From the NCBI GenBank assembly GCA_025716855.1, contig JAIXMQ010000173.1, forward strand, positions 1 to 18,364: DNA of 18,364 nucleotides, written 5' to 3'. The position numbers and the translations under genes are program-made. Within the stretch, counting starts at the first letter, position 1; every line of letters starts with the position of its first letter. The DNA comes from Pilaira anomala. Taxonomy: Eukaryota; Mucoromycota; Mucoromycetes; Mucorales; Mucoraceae. Shown piece by piece: positions 8,761 to 17,482 of the stretch. Below the pieces are notes generated by a model. It was not told where the DNA came from. It worked only from the letters and a program-made list of their open reading frames with translations, and made no database searches.

Positions 8761-9535
8761 AAATTACATTTTTTTAAGTTTACAATCAGTTTGTTCTTCT
8801 TCAATAATTCCAAAACATGTCGAACATGTTTCTTATGTTGTTCCAGATCATCACTCCAAATTAATATATCATCAAAATAAACTAAAGCGAATTTATCCAA
8901 ACAATCAGCAAGAACTTCATTCATTAACCTTTGAAAAGTTGGTGGAGCGTTTGATAATCCAAAAGGAAGTACGAGAAACGCGAATTTACTATAACGTGCG
9001 TTGAAAGCAGTTTTATCAACATCTTCTTCAGCAATTCGTAACTGATGGTAACCAGACTTGAGATCAATACTTGTAAAATATTTTGCACCTGCTAAACGTT
9101 CTAAACACTCATCCGGGCGAGGTATACTCGATGAATCTTTAACAGTAAGTTTATTCAAAGCTCTGTAGTCAATACACATTCTTAATCTACCAGGCTCTTT
9201 CGATCCAGTATCTGGCTTTTTTCGTACGAATAACACAGGAGCTCCCCAAGGAGAATTACTAGGCTTTATGAGACCTAATTCCAAAAGTTCTTGAATCTGT
9301 TTTTTTAATTCATCCAATTCTAGAGGTGACATTTTAAATGGAGGTCTTGACACAGGTCTTGCTTCACCAGTATTAATGATATGATGTATTCCACAATCAG
9401 AGGGTAAACCAGGTAATTCGGTTTTAAAGATTTCATCAAATTCTTGAATCAGCTTATTCCAATATTCATTATCACCATCATTTTTTATAGCCTTGCAATT
9501 TTGAATAGTAGAATCTTGAATACAGATGTGACAAT
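8688..9535 (-). pseudogene. pol: Gypsy-1 reverse transcriptase
   Basis: The RT that copies element RNA to cDNA. Counting from the ATG at 9353, motifs are the primer-grip region SPWGAPVLFVRKK (34-46), D97 in TSIDLKSGYHQ, PFGLSNAPPTFQ (130-141) and the active-site YFDD (159-162). That ATG is not the true start: the frame is open upstream to the 485 bp insert at 9535, and the added 60 or so residues include the EFDEIF and GIHHIINTGEARP blocks that normally precede RT. The frame shifts at 8753-8756, so the last ~20 residues of the open frame are out of register. No catalytic residue is missing. Confidence 0.9.
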
Positions 9536-10020
9536 TGGTAAATTTATTTATTTATTGTTTATTTGGTAATAAAATGTAAGAAAGACAAGAAAAGAAACGA
9601 GCCTCTTTGTGATCCTTTATTTTAATGGAGAGTAATTCATAGTAAAAATTAGTGTTCCTTTTATACCAAATTATCACTTTTAATAACAGACATCGTTCTT
9701 TCAATATAGTTCTACCGTAGCGGGAGAACTATAAGGATTTGTCAAGATAAATTTATTGGTGAAACCTGAGTTACTGCATAAAGATATATATCACCTTAAA
9801 TGCCTGTCACTGACCGCGGAAGGACTACTGTTAGTAATAATTTATAGTGATCCGCTGTGATAGGTAGAGAAGGTAAAGTATAAATTAAAGTAGTCATGAT
9901 TCGAATAATAAGGACTTGAATGTGTCACTTAATATACCAATGTTATAATATATCGTGTATATTATAACTATGAACTATATAAGATGTAATTGTATTCTGT
10001 TTAATTATAGGAGTAAATAC
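9536..10020. mobile_element. ~485 bp insertion in gypsy-1 pol, solo-LTR-like or unclassified
   Basis: GACAAT occurs on both sides (9530-9535 and 10021-10026), as expected for a 5-6 bp target-site duplication. Protease-side and RT-side coding frames meet in the same codon phase across the duplicated bases, so pol was continuous before the insertion. The insert has no ORF and begins TGGTAAATTT on the plus strand. Its size and the 5-6 bp duplication suit a solo LTR, but the far end does not show a clean CA, and it does not resemble the gypsy-1 LTR. A strong hairpin lies at 9705-9733. Confidence 0.6.
9705..9733. other. Perfect-arm hairpin inside the 485 bp insertion
   Basis: TATAGTTCT (9705-9713) pairs with AGAACTATA (9725-9733). 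Inside, after one A/G mismatch, CCG (9715-9717) pairs with CGG (9721-9723) around a TAG loop, giving 12 paired positions. The GC-rich core stands out from the AT-rich insert. Confidence 0.75.
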
Positions 10021-10567
10021 GACAATAGAGTAAAAAACCATCCGCACCTTTCTTCAAATATCGATCAGCTTGCTTGTGAGAGATTATGTAACTAAGATCA
10101 GATATAGAGGTGAGTGACGAATGTTTTTTATCTCTTTGCTCTTTTGGTTTTAGCATTATACTTCCCTTATTTAAATACCATGTATCTGTTGACCAGTCAA
10201 GAGTAGGTTCTTCTTGCTTTAACCATGATCTTCCCAAAATTAAGTCGAACTTCGTTGGGAATACATACGCCAAAACAGTAGTGTTGTAACCATTTAAATT
10301 CACTTGAAGATTTGTTTTATATTTGATTTCAGATACTTCACCAACGGCAGTTTCAACTTTTCGATTAAAAACAGGGATTAATTCTTGATCATTCTTGATA
10401 ACTTGAGGGGACACATAATTTTCGCTTGCACCGGAATCAATCAATACTTGGATATCTTGTTCATTGCATGTACCGTTATACAAGGGAAGAGTTGTAGTTA
10501 CAGAATTCAATTCAAATAGATGATTAAATTCTTCATTGAGATCAGTGGTAGGATACACAATAGGCAT
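10001..10567 (-). pseudogene. pol: Gypsy-1 aspartic protease region of pol
   Basis: This retropepsin-like domain cleaves the Gag-Pol polyprotein. The active-site motif is LIDSGAS (D44-S45-G46), and the second signature FDLILGRSWL is at 108-116. The variant DSG replaces the more common DTG, and DSG is also seen in fungal and plant gypsy elements. The last residues of this frame (after codon TGT at about 10022-10024) are read from the 485 bp insertion and end at an insert-derived TAA. The frame is +1 relative to gag. Upstream of the ATG at 10567 it remains open only to a TAG at 10631-10633, so the natural Gag-Pol junction is interrupted. Confidence 0.85.
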
Positions 10568-10655
10568 TAATTCAGTAATTTTAGGAATACTTTCTTTTAA
10601 ATTTATATTATTTTCATAAGTTTCGAAAAACTAAGGGTCAAAATCAATAGCTTTA

Positions 10656-10670
10656 TTATTGTTTTTTTTC
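10656..10670 (-). promoter_or_regulatory. Candidate Gag-Pol +1 frameshift site at an A8 run
   Basis: The plus-strand T8 run (10662-10669) reads as A8 in the last Gag codons. The Gag TAA (10656-10658) follows immediately, and pol is open in the +1 frame across the run. Ty3 uses programmed +1 frameshifting between gag and pol. A simple one-base indel in the homopolymer is an equally valid explanation. Confidence 0.35.
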
Positions 10671-11621
10671 ATTATCACCGGCATCATCATCATGGTTTTC
10701 ATCAATTAAATTCACAGAGTGTCCGTGTCTACGACTTCTTGATTCATCCAGTTTTTTTATTTCGTTCAGTCTTTCATTACAAAAACGCTTGATATGACCG
10801 CTTTTTCCACAAAAGAAACATTTTCCAGAAGTACTTTCACCATTCCGTTGTTTGTTATAGTTACCACCACTTCGATAGTTATTGTTTCTATATCCATTAT
10901 TAAAATTTCCATTAAAACAATTTTTATTGCGTTGACGGTTATCAATCCAATCAAGTTCCATGGGATCGTTTACGTATTGAGTTTGTTGAACAGGGGCAGA
11001 ACGAACAACAGGACGAAGACCAACATCTTGATGATGTGCGCTATCAAAAGTCAATGCTGATCTTGTAGCAGTACGTAAAGTTCTATCATAGTATTGTCTC
11101 ACATAAGCCGCTGTTTGTGCATCAGTTAATCCACGCATAAATTTATCGCATGCTTCTTCATCAGTCATGTTTTTTATAGCCAGTTTACAATCCATAAAAG
11201 TGTTGATGTAACTGTTTACATCGCCAGTTTGTTTTAAGTTAGCAATTCTATCTCTTGTAATTAGTTCTGAATTTTCAGGACAGAAAAATTCAACCAATGC
11301 TCTTTTCAATTCAAGCCAGCCTAACGAGGGTTCGCCTTGTGGTTTTTCAACAGTGCGGTACCATGTATCAGCTTTATCTTTCAGTAGTCCAACCGCATAA
11401 ATTCCTAGTTCATCATCATTCATTCCTTGTACATTTGCATAGTTTTCTACCGCAGAAATCCACCCATCGATCTTGACTGCATCACGTACACCATAGTAGT
11501 ACTCCGGTTCCTTAGCCTTGATATTTTTATTTTTATTTACTTCCCGTATAAGCCTAGTTAAGTTTTCAACCAAATCAGCCATATCTCCATACGAAGCCAT
11601 TTTTTCTTTTGATTCAGACAT
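10656..11621 (-). CDS. gag: Gypsy-1 Gag
   Basis: This 321-residue structural protein assembles the virus-like particle in which reverse transcription occurs. It has the retrotransposon Gag core (residues ~35-190, with WISAVENYA and the L..A..WY block) and an Asn/Arg/Gly-rich nucleic-acid-binding stretch. A CCHC zinc knuckle lies at 268-281 (C-x2-C-x4-H-x4-C), followed by an acidic, His/Asp-rich tail. The ATG at 11621 lies 33 bases after the primer-binding site, a short leader typical of the group. The frame ends two codons after an A8 run (T8 at 10662-10669); pol follows in the +1 frame. Confidence 0.9.
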   Translation of the reverse strand: MSESKEKMASYGDMADLVENLTRLIREVNKNKNIKAKEPEYYYGVRDAVKIDGWISAVENYANVQGMNDDELGIYAVGLLKDKADTWYRTVEKPQGEPSLGWLELKRALVEFFCPENSELITRDRIANLKQTGDVNSYINTFMDCKLAIKNMTDEEACDKFMRGLTDAQTAAYVRQYYDRTLRTATRSALTFDSAHHQDVGLRPVVRSAPVQQTQYVNDPMELDWIDNRQRNKNCFNGNFNNGYRNNNYRSGGNYNKQRNGESTSGKCFFCGKSGHIKRFCNERLNEIKKLDESRSRRHGHSVNLIDENHDDDAGDNEKKQ

Positions 11622-11654
11622 TTTCTTATAGTTATTCTAGTTCCTTTAAACGCT

Positions 11655-11664
11655 GGTGCTACCA
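11655..11664 (-). other. Primer-binding site, initiator tRNA-Met type
   Basis: The minus strand reads TGGTAGCACC, two bases after the LTR end. It closely matches TGGTAGCGCC, the tRNA-iMet-complementary primer site of yeast Ty elements, and fits a tRNA whose 3' end is GGTGCTACCA. It fixes the 5' LTR boundary. Confidence 0.75.
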
Positions 11665-11666
11665 AT

Positions 11667-12110
11667 TGTCAACCTTAAATCCTTTCAAGTACAAGATGTT
11701 TACCAAGATACCACACGTGACCTTCACGGGACCTTCACGTTACTTTAATATAATATAAAATAAAAAGACTTTAACTTTACAGTTAAAAATCTAGTTTACA
11801 GGTTACAAGTTAATTAGGATAGAAGATAAAAGATGATCTTTTTTTATTTATACAAAAGTTAGGGTATTTATACTTTTCTAATTTCTAATTAAAATAAACT
11901 ACGTAATAGTTATAAACTAAATTAGTTTATAAGTTACGTCTTCTTGAATTACTCGTGATCAAATTTAGTTTTGTTTTCTTGAATGGTCTAGCCTTTGGAA
12001 CCTTTGGCTTAAACCTTCTTTTAGTTTTTGTTACTTCCATTATGTCAGTGTTGAATGATGTAATAGGTTTTCTTGTAGCTTCCACCGGACTCACCGGACC
12101 AACCTTGACA
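11667..12110 (-). repeat. 5' LTR of gypsy-1 (about 444 bp)
   Basis: On the plus strand it begins TGTCAACC next to the primer-binding site and probably ends CCTTGACA at 12110, giving TG...CA ends and a 7-of-8 terminal inverted repeat. Two minus-strand TATAAATA boxes at 11845-11852 and 11865-11872 point toward gag and are promoter candidates. An 11-bp tandem GACCTTCACG pair lies at 11719-11739, and a strong hairpin at 11901-11939. The outer boundary is an inference because no second LTR copy is in the window. Confidence 0.65.
11901..11939. other. Long hairpin in the gypsy-1 LTR
   Basis: Inner arms of 11 bp (11910-11920 with 11922-11932) around one central base, plus outer arms ACGTAA (11901-11906) and TTACGT (11934-11939), give about 17 paired positions. 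It lies upstream of the LTR TATA boxes in transcription order, so it is in U3. Confidence 0.75.
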
Positions 12111-12181
12111 AATTGTTGCGTGCATATTTTGTTTTTGTGTGTCGCTTAACCTTCTACGGCCACTAGACTTTTTGAGATTTC

Positions 12182-12242
12182 CAGGATATTTGCAGGTGCT
12201 TGAAATTTCAGATTTGTAGGATATTTGTAGGATATTTCTAGG
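12182..12242. repeat. Short interspersed AGGATATTT repeats
   Basis: AGGATATTT occurs three times (about 12183, 12218 and 12229), and the last two are near-tandem units of about 11 bp (GTAGGATATTT). A further partial TAGGAT follows at 12239. Function unknown. Confidence 0.6.
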
Positions 12243-12400
12243 ATCAAAAAATATTTTCTTAAATACTAGCTTCTATACAATAAAAACTATTTAGAAAGAT
12301 GCGCAATAAAATTAAGATACTTTTATACATTTACAAAAATTAATTTGATAAGTTAGATCTTGAGTTATTACAATTTACATTTTACCAGCTAAGCTCAATT

Positions 12401-12414
12401 TCCTCACGTGAGGA
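12401..12414. promoter_or_regulatory. 14-bp palindrome containing an E-box
   Basis: TCCTCACGTGAGGA is a perfect palindrome centred on CACGTG, the site class bound by bHLH factors. No adjacent gene start is obvious, so a regulatory role is speculative. Confidence 0.35.
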
Positions 12415-12897
12415 GCCTATATACACCCCATTTCCAATCAGCTTAAATTTCGACCTAGTATCGCTAGTTGAAGAATCAATTAGATAAAAAGTCACACCAA
12501 TTTTTTTTCTAAACCTACCTCTAAATGATACGGTAAATAAAACTACTGCTTAAATTCAAGGCGCTAGTTTTTTCCGACCACCCAACCTAAAAAAACTGCC
12601 TGCTTGTATTGGAAGTGTCTAATAAAGTGGAATCTATTATATCAATAAGAGCAGCTTCCGTTAAAACTTATACTATTAAGACGTGAAATGTTTGCTGATA
12701 ACTTATTATATTCAAGACGTAATTGGACTTGCTTAGATATTTCTGTGATTTGAATAGAACTTTACCAAAAGTTTTTTTTTTAATGATATGTATGTAAAAG
12801 ATTGTGTAATGATGTAACTATAAAAAATTACATCAATTTAATATTGAAATTTCAGAATTAAAGGTAACGTAGAATTCCTACCTTAAAAAGAAATTCA

Positions 12898-14637
12898 TTA
12901 TTTACAGGCAAAGTGTTTCGAAGTATCTCTAACCAAAAAGCAACATTTCTTCAAAGATATCTTCAGATTCCAATGATGCAATATTCTCAGCACTTCGGTG
13001 ACTTGTTTAACACTCTCCTCCTTTGACTTCGCGTGGCATAATATATCATCTAGATAAACAATAGTAAAATCTTTGACACTTCGTAATATATTATCCATGA
13101 ACCTTGAGAACGTAGTGGGACTATTACATAAACCTTGCGCCATCACCGTGTACTCATAAAACCCCGTACTAGTCGCAAAAGCAGTTTTCGGTCTACTAGC
13201 TTCATCTAATGGTATCTGAAAGTAAGCACTTTTCAAATCTATGGTGCAGTACCAAGAAGAATTAGCTAACTGATCAATTAAAACATCTATTCGAGGAAGA
13301 GGATATTTATCCTTGATCGTGACTGAGTCTACTGCTCTAAAATTATTGACAAACCTATACGTTCCATCCGGCTTTGGTATCGCCAAAGGAGTTGAGCACC
13401 AAGGAGAATTACTGACCTGTAAAATTCCTTTGTCTAACAATGATTGAACCATCTCGTTAATTACCTCCGTTTCTTTCGGTAAAAATCGACGCCTTTGTCG
13501 AACAATAGGTTTTGCATCTCCGGTGTCGATTATATGCTTTACTAGTGCGTTGGTGATCGTATGCGGTTGGCTATCATCATATAAAGAAGGCATCATCACT
13601 AATACATCTACTATTTCCTTTGGAATATTTGTAAATTCCTCTTCAGCTTTCATTTCGGATAATTTACTAATTAGTACATTAATGTCATAAGTTAAACTAA
13701 TTGAATCTCTAGAAATCAAAGTTTTATATTTCGGAACTAATAGTACGTCCATTCGCAAAAACCAGTCCATACCAATAATCCATGAAATATTCTGTCTATC
13801 GATTACTCTGGCAGTATGTGACTTGTACTGTTTCCCATTGACTTCACACGAAAATAAAACTGCAGAAGAAGATACTCCCATTGTTTCATTACCATAAGTA
13901 ATTTTCAACGGTGGTGCAGGTGTCAATTCCATTCCAAGTCGTAGCGCTTCACGTTTACTGATCGTAGTAATCATAGCTCCTGTATCCATTAATGCATCTG
14001 CATGATCCTCTCCATTTACCATGATTTCAATAATAAAACTTGTTTGTGGATGACCATTACCTCCTTGCACTATGGGTATAATACTTTCATTAGCTTCTTG
14101 GCTGTTTACCTTGTAACCTCCTAATTTGTAAAAGAGATTGTTGGTAATATCCCATTCTTCCTCGCTAATTTCGATTCCATTACTATTGCCTCTTTCATTC
14201 TCTTGAATGATATCAACCTGTTGTATGTTACTTCTACTAAAACCACTATGAGACTTCTTCTTCTTATCATTCTCCTTTGCAGCTTTAAGCAAATAGCAAT
14301 CCTTGTAGAAATGACCCACCTTACCACAAAAGTTACACGTCTTGTCAGTTTTCTTCTTACCCGAAAACTTCTTTCGCTGGAACTGTTGAGCTTGAATAAG
14401 TTGAGTATCCAAATCCATAGCTTCCCCTTCATTTTCGACTTTCAGAGGTCTAGTTGGTAGCGTAGGTCCAATACCAGAATTGATAGGCTGCTTTCGCATT
14501 TGCTTAGCATTGTTCAAAAAGCTCAATCCTCTCTCCGTCTCTATTGCTACCTCAACTGCTTCAGTCAACGTGGTCGTACGAGCACTAATTACCATTGTCG
14601 CAAGGGTATCCTCTAAAGTCGGTAAGAAATATGACAT
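12898..14637 (-). pseudogene. gag-pol: Gypsy-2 Gag C-terminus, protease and truncated RT
   Basis: The 579-codon frame contains a zinc knuckle C101-C104-H109-C114 and a retropepsin with active site DTG (218-220, ALMDTGA) and IIGMDW (287-292). RT begins with the D-TGDAKP block (~371) and has the SPWCSTPLAIPKPDG stretch (411-425), catalytic D467 (TIDLKSAY) and YLDD (528-531). After ISLKKCCFLVRDT the homology stops and a TAA follows within nine codons, so thumb, connection, RNase H and integrase are missing. The ATG at 14637 is not a real start: the same frame continues upstream into Gag past two TAG codons. Product if made: no functional polyprotein. Confidence 0.88.
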
Positions 14638-14643
14638 TTGATG

Positions 14644-15042
14644 CTAAAACGACTCTTTATCTTCACCTGGAATTACCGTATTGATAAGAGCCTTGATCTT
14701 GGGACCAAATGTCTCCATCTGTTCTTTCCCTTGTTTCAATTTTGTCAGCGTATTGAGAGCTTTCTACTTTTCTACAGCAGATCCACCATAATTTCTTATG
14801 AAAGCTTCAACTGCTTTGGTTACATCACTCTGATTATCAGCAGATAGAACACAGAACCATGTATCAGCAGCACCAACCATAGATATCTTCATTTCTTCCA
14901 ACGCAGTCGCCTTATCCCAATGGTGGTACTCAATTAATTTTTCAAATTGCCGCAACCAATGATGAGCTGTCATACTCCCAGTCGCATCAAAACTACTGTT
15001 TTTTGAATATGAATTTGCGCTGGGATTAGAAAAATTTTGCAT
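14644..15042 (-). pseudogene. gag: Gypsy-2 Gag N-terminal part, interrupted by two UAG codons
   Basis: The frame starts at ATG 15042 and reads a Gag-like domain with HHWLRQFEKLIEYHHWD and the AADTWF block found in retrotransposon Gag proteins. It stops at TAG 14764-14766. The same frame continues for 39 further Gag-like codons (Lys-rich helix, then a GEDKESF stretch) to a second TAG at 14644-14646, then runs into the long gag-pol frame. There is no frame change between 15042 and 12898, so only two nonsense codons divide the protein. Both could arise by single C-to-T or G-to-A transitions. Confidence 0.8.
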
Positions 15043-15202
15043 TGACCTTAAAAAAATACTTGCGCCAAAGTAAAAATAATTTTGGCGTTGCTTAGTAATA
15101 AATTTTGCGCCAAGAGATTAAAAAAAAAAAATATAATAACCAAAAGATTGTAAGCGATTCATTTGCTTTTTTCTTTTATTTAATTCAAATATTCTAACAA
15201 AC
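15043..15202. promoter_or_regulatory. Divergent gap between gypsy-2 gag and mariner gene, with GCGCCAA motifs
   Basis: About 160 bp between divergent ATGs. TTGCGCCAA occurs at 15060-15068 and 15105-15113, with the inverted form TTTTGGCG at 15080-15087. The leftmost copy follows a TA dinucleotide (15057-15058), the expected target of Tc1/mariner elements, so these could be terminal or subterminal transposase sites. The same core also resembles E2F-type sites (TTTGGCGC). An A-rich run and a T-rich leader precede the mariner ATG. Confidence 0.5.
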
Positions 15203-16594
15203 ATGCAAAACTTTAGCGAATTTATTACTAATAGAGAAATTATTTCAGATAATGATATGGATACTTCATCTGATGATTATATGGAAGTAGATGAGGAACA
15301 GGAAATTGAAATTGACCATTTTAATTTGAGTAAAGAATGGGTTGAGAAAATAAAACAAATTGGCAATTCATTATCTTGTGTACATGAATTTATGGATGTT
15401 GATGCACCAGAAGAAATCAAAGATGAAGATTCATTTGGCCATGCATTTCTTTTTGCAGAATCAATGCCATTAAAGAAAAAGCACAAGACTCCTGTAGCTA
15501 ATACTCGAGGCTCTTACAGGAAATATACTGTTGAACAAATTGAAAAACTCTTTGATTTAATCATTGAAGAAGGCTTTACTACCAAAGATGCAGCTTTAGT
15601 CACTGGGATTAATATTCGTACTGCTCAAAATTATGTAAAAACATATAATAATGATCCGCAGAAACGACTTCCAGGATCTTATAACAAACCTCGTGGAAGA
15701 CCTTGTTCAAAGTTAACTGAGGAGCATTCTAAATTTCTTGTTGACTATGTCAAAAAGAATACTACTGCTGTATTAGATGAGTTGAAGTTAAAACTTTTTG
15801 AGAAATTTGAGGGTTTGAAAATCTCTATTTCTGCCATTCACAAACATTTAGTACATAAACATAACATTAATTTAAAGAAACTTGAAAAGATACCAGCAGC
15901 GAGAAATTCTGACAGAGTAATAGCATTGCGAAAAGCGATTGTTGAGCAGTATAAGAATGATACAGCCATGGATTTTTCCAATAATTGTGTTTTCATTGAT
16001 GAAGCAGGTTTCAATTTACATACTCAGAGAAACCACGGCCGTTCATTAAAAGGCACACCTGCAAAGAGCACTGTACCAACTGAAAAGGGGGTTACATTTA
16101 CAATTTTAGGTGCAATTTCTCAAGCAGGTATCATAAATATTGGGGTTAAAAAACCAGAATCAGCTTCTTCTAAAAAAAGAAAGGCAGATGGTAAGGAAGT
16201 AAAAATAAATGGTAAAGTTGGAACAAGAACTGAGCACTTCTTGGCCTACATAACCAACGTAATGAATACACTAGATAAAAATAATATAAAGGGTCAGTAT
16301 ATTGTTATGGATAATGCACCTATTCATAAGCCAAAAGTGATCAAAGCATTAATCGAAGAACGAGGACATAAATGCATATATTTACCACCATATTCTCCTT
16401 TCTTGAATCCAATTGAGGAATTTTGGTCAAAAGTAAAAGCTGGTGTTAGAAGAACACCATTGACGGCAGATGATCGTCTCACAGATCGTATATGTGAATC
16501 GGCTAGAAAAGTAACAAAAAAAGATTGTAAGGGGTGGATTGAGCACTCAAAGTCTTTTTTCGAGAAGTGCTTAAATGAGGAAAGAAATATTTAA
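15059..16594 (+). mobile_element. Tc1/mariner-type (IS630-Tc1) DNA transposon, right end not found
   Basis: The left end is placed after TA at 15057-15058, where GCGCCAA repeats begin. The body is the transposase gene. No inverted copy of the left motif (ACTTTGGCGCAAG) was found to the right through the end of the window, so the right terminus is lost, diverged or the left end is misplaced. The extent is therefore a minimum. Confidence 0.6.
15203..16594 (+). CDS. Tc1/mariner-type DD34E transposase, intact ORF
   Basis: The 463-residue protein would bind element ends and catalyse TA-targeted cut-and-paste transposition in the nucleus. The first ~85 residues form an acidic, Asp/Glu-rich extension that is unusual for the family. 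A basic patch (90-95, KKKHK) follows and may be a nuclear localisation signal. Helix-turn-helix DNA binding lies at about 108-148, a GRP motif (PRGRP, 163-167) between the two DNA-binding halves, and a second helical domain at ~172-222. The DDE_3 catalytic domain has D266 (FIDEAGF), D370 (VMDNAPIH) and E405 (NPIEEFW) with 34 residues between the last two. A Lys-rich insertion (about 316-340) sits between the first two Asp residues. No lesion is visible; it is the only complete transposase gene here. Confidence 0.93.
   Translation: MQNFSEFITNREIISDNDMDTSSDDYMEVDEEQEIEIDHFNLSKEWVEKIKQIGNSLSCVHEFMDVDAPEEIKDEDSFGHAFLFAESMPLKKKHKTPVANTRGSYRKYTVEQIEKLFDLIIEEGFTTKDAALVTGINIRTAQNYVKTYNNDPQKRLPGSYNKPRGRPCSKLTEEHSKFLVDYVKKNTTAVLDELKLKLFEKFEGLKISISAIHKHLVHKHNINLKKLEKIPAARNSDRVIALRKAIVEQYKNDTAMDFSNNCVFIDEAGFNLHTQRNHGRSLKGTPAKSTVPTEKGVTFTILGAISQAGIINIGVKKPESASSKKRKADGKEVKINGKVGTRTEHFLAYITNVMNTLDKNNIKGQYIVMDNAPIHKPKVIKALIEERGHKCIYLPPYSPFLNPIEEFWSKVKAGVRRTPLTADDRLTDRICESARKVTKKDCKGWIEHSKSFFEKCLNEERNI

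Positions 16595-17482
<888 letters not shown>

Larger units (their letters stand above)
6899..12110 (-). mobile_element. Ty3/gypsy LTR retrotransposon, 3'-truncated (gypsy-1)
   Basis: In transcription order (right to left) it has a 5' LTR, tRNA-Met primer-binding site, gag with zinc knuckle, aspartic protease, RT, RNase H and integrase. The RT-RH-IN order is diagnostic of Ty3/gypsy. The element ends abruptly within the integrase C-terminal domain at the hAT boundary, so the 3' end, polypurine tract and 3' LTR are not seen. Pol is further broken by a ~485 bp insert, an in-frame UAG and two frameshifts. It is a dead or badly sequenced copy. Confidence 0.9.
12111..12897. other. Gene-free spacer between two gypsy elements
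   Basis: No coding frame was seen. It holds short AGGATATTT repeats (12182-12242), a perfect 14-bp palindrome around CACGTG (12401-12414) and an 8-bp inverted repeat (12810-12817 with 12828-12835). It begins at the gypsy-1 LTR edge and ends where gypsy-2 RT is cut off. It may be residual LTR or host DNA; I cannot tell. Confidence 0.5.
12898..15042 (-). mobile_element. Second Ty3/gypsy retrotransposon fragment (gypsy-2)
   Basis: Gag, protease and RT lie in one continuous frame on the minus strand, unlike gypsy-1 where pol is in another frame. Protease has DTG, not DSG, and the sequences are clearly different, so this is another family. RT ends abruptly at about 12910 and RNase H, integrase and both LTRs are absent from the adjoining DNA. 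The 5' side is cut close to the gag start by the mariner-type element. Confidence 0.88.

Noticed and set aside
11955..12149. 64-codon plus-strand frame near the LTR edge
   Set aside because: It lies mostly inside the gypsy-1 LTR and is an accidental open frame.
12800..12840. Inverted repeat TGATGTAA/TTACATCA considered as a terminator or element end
   Set aside because: It is only 8 bp with a 10-nt loop, without partner repeats or duplicated flanks.
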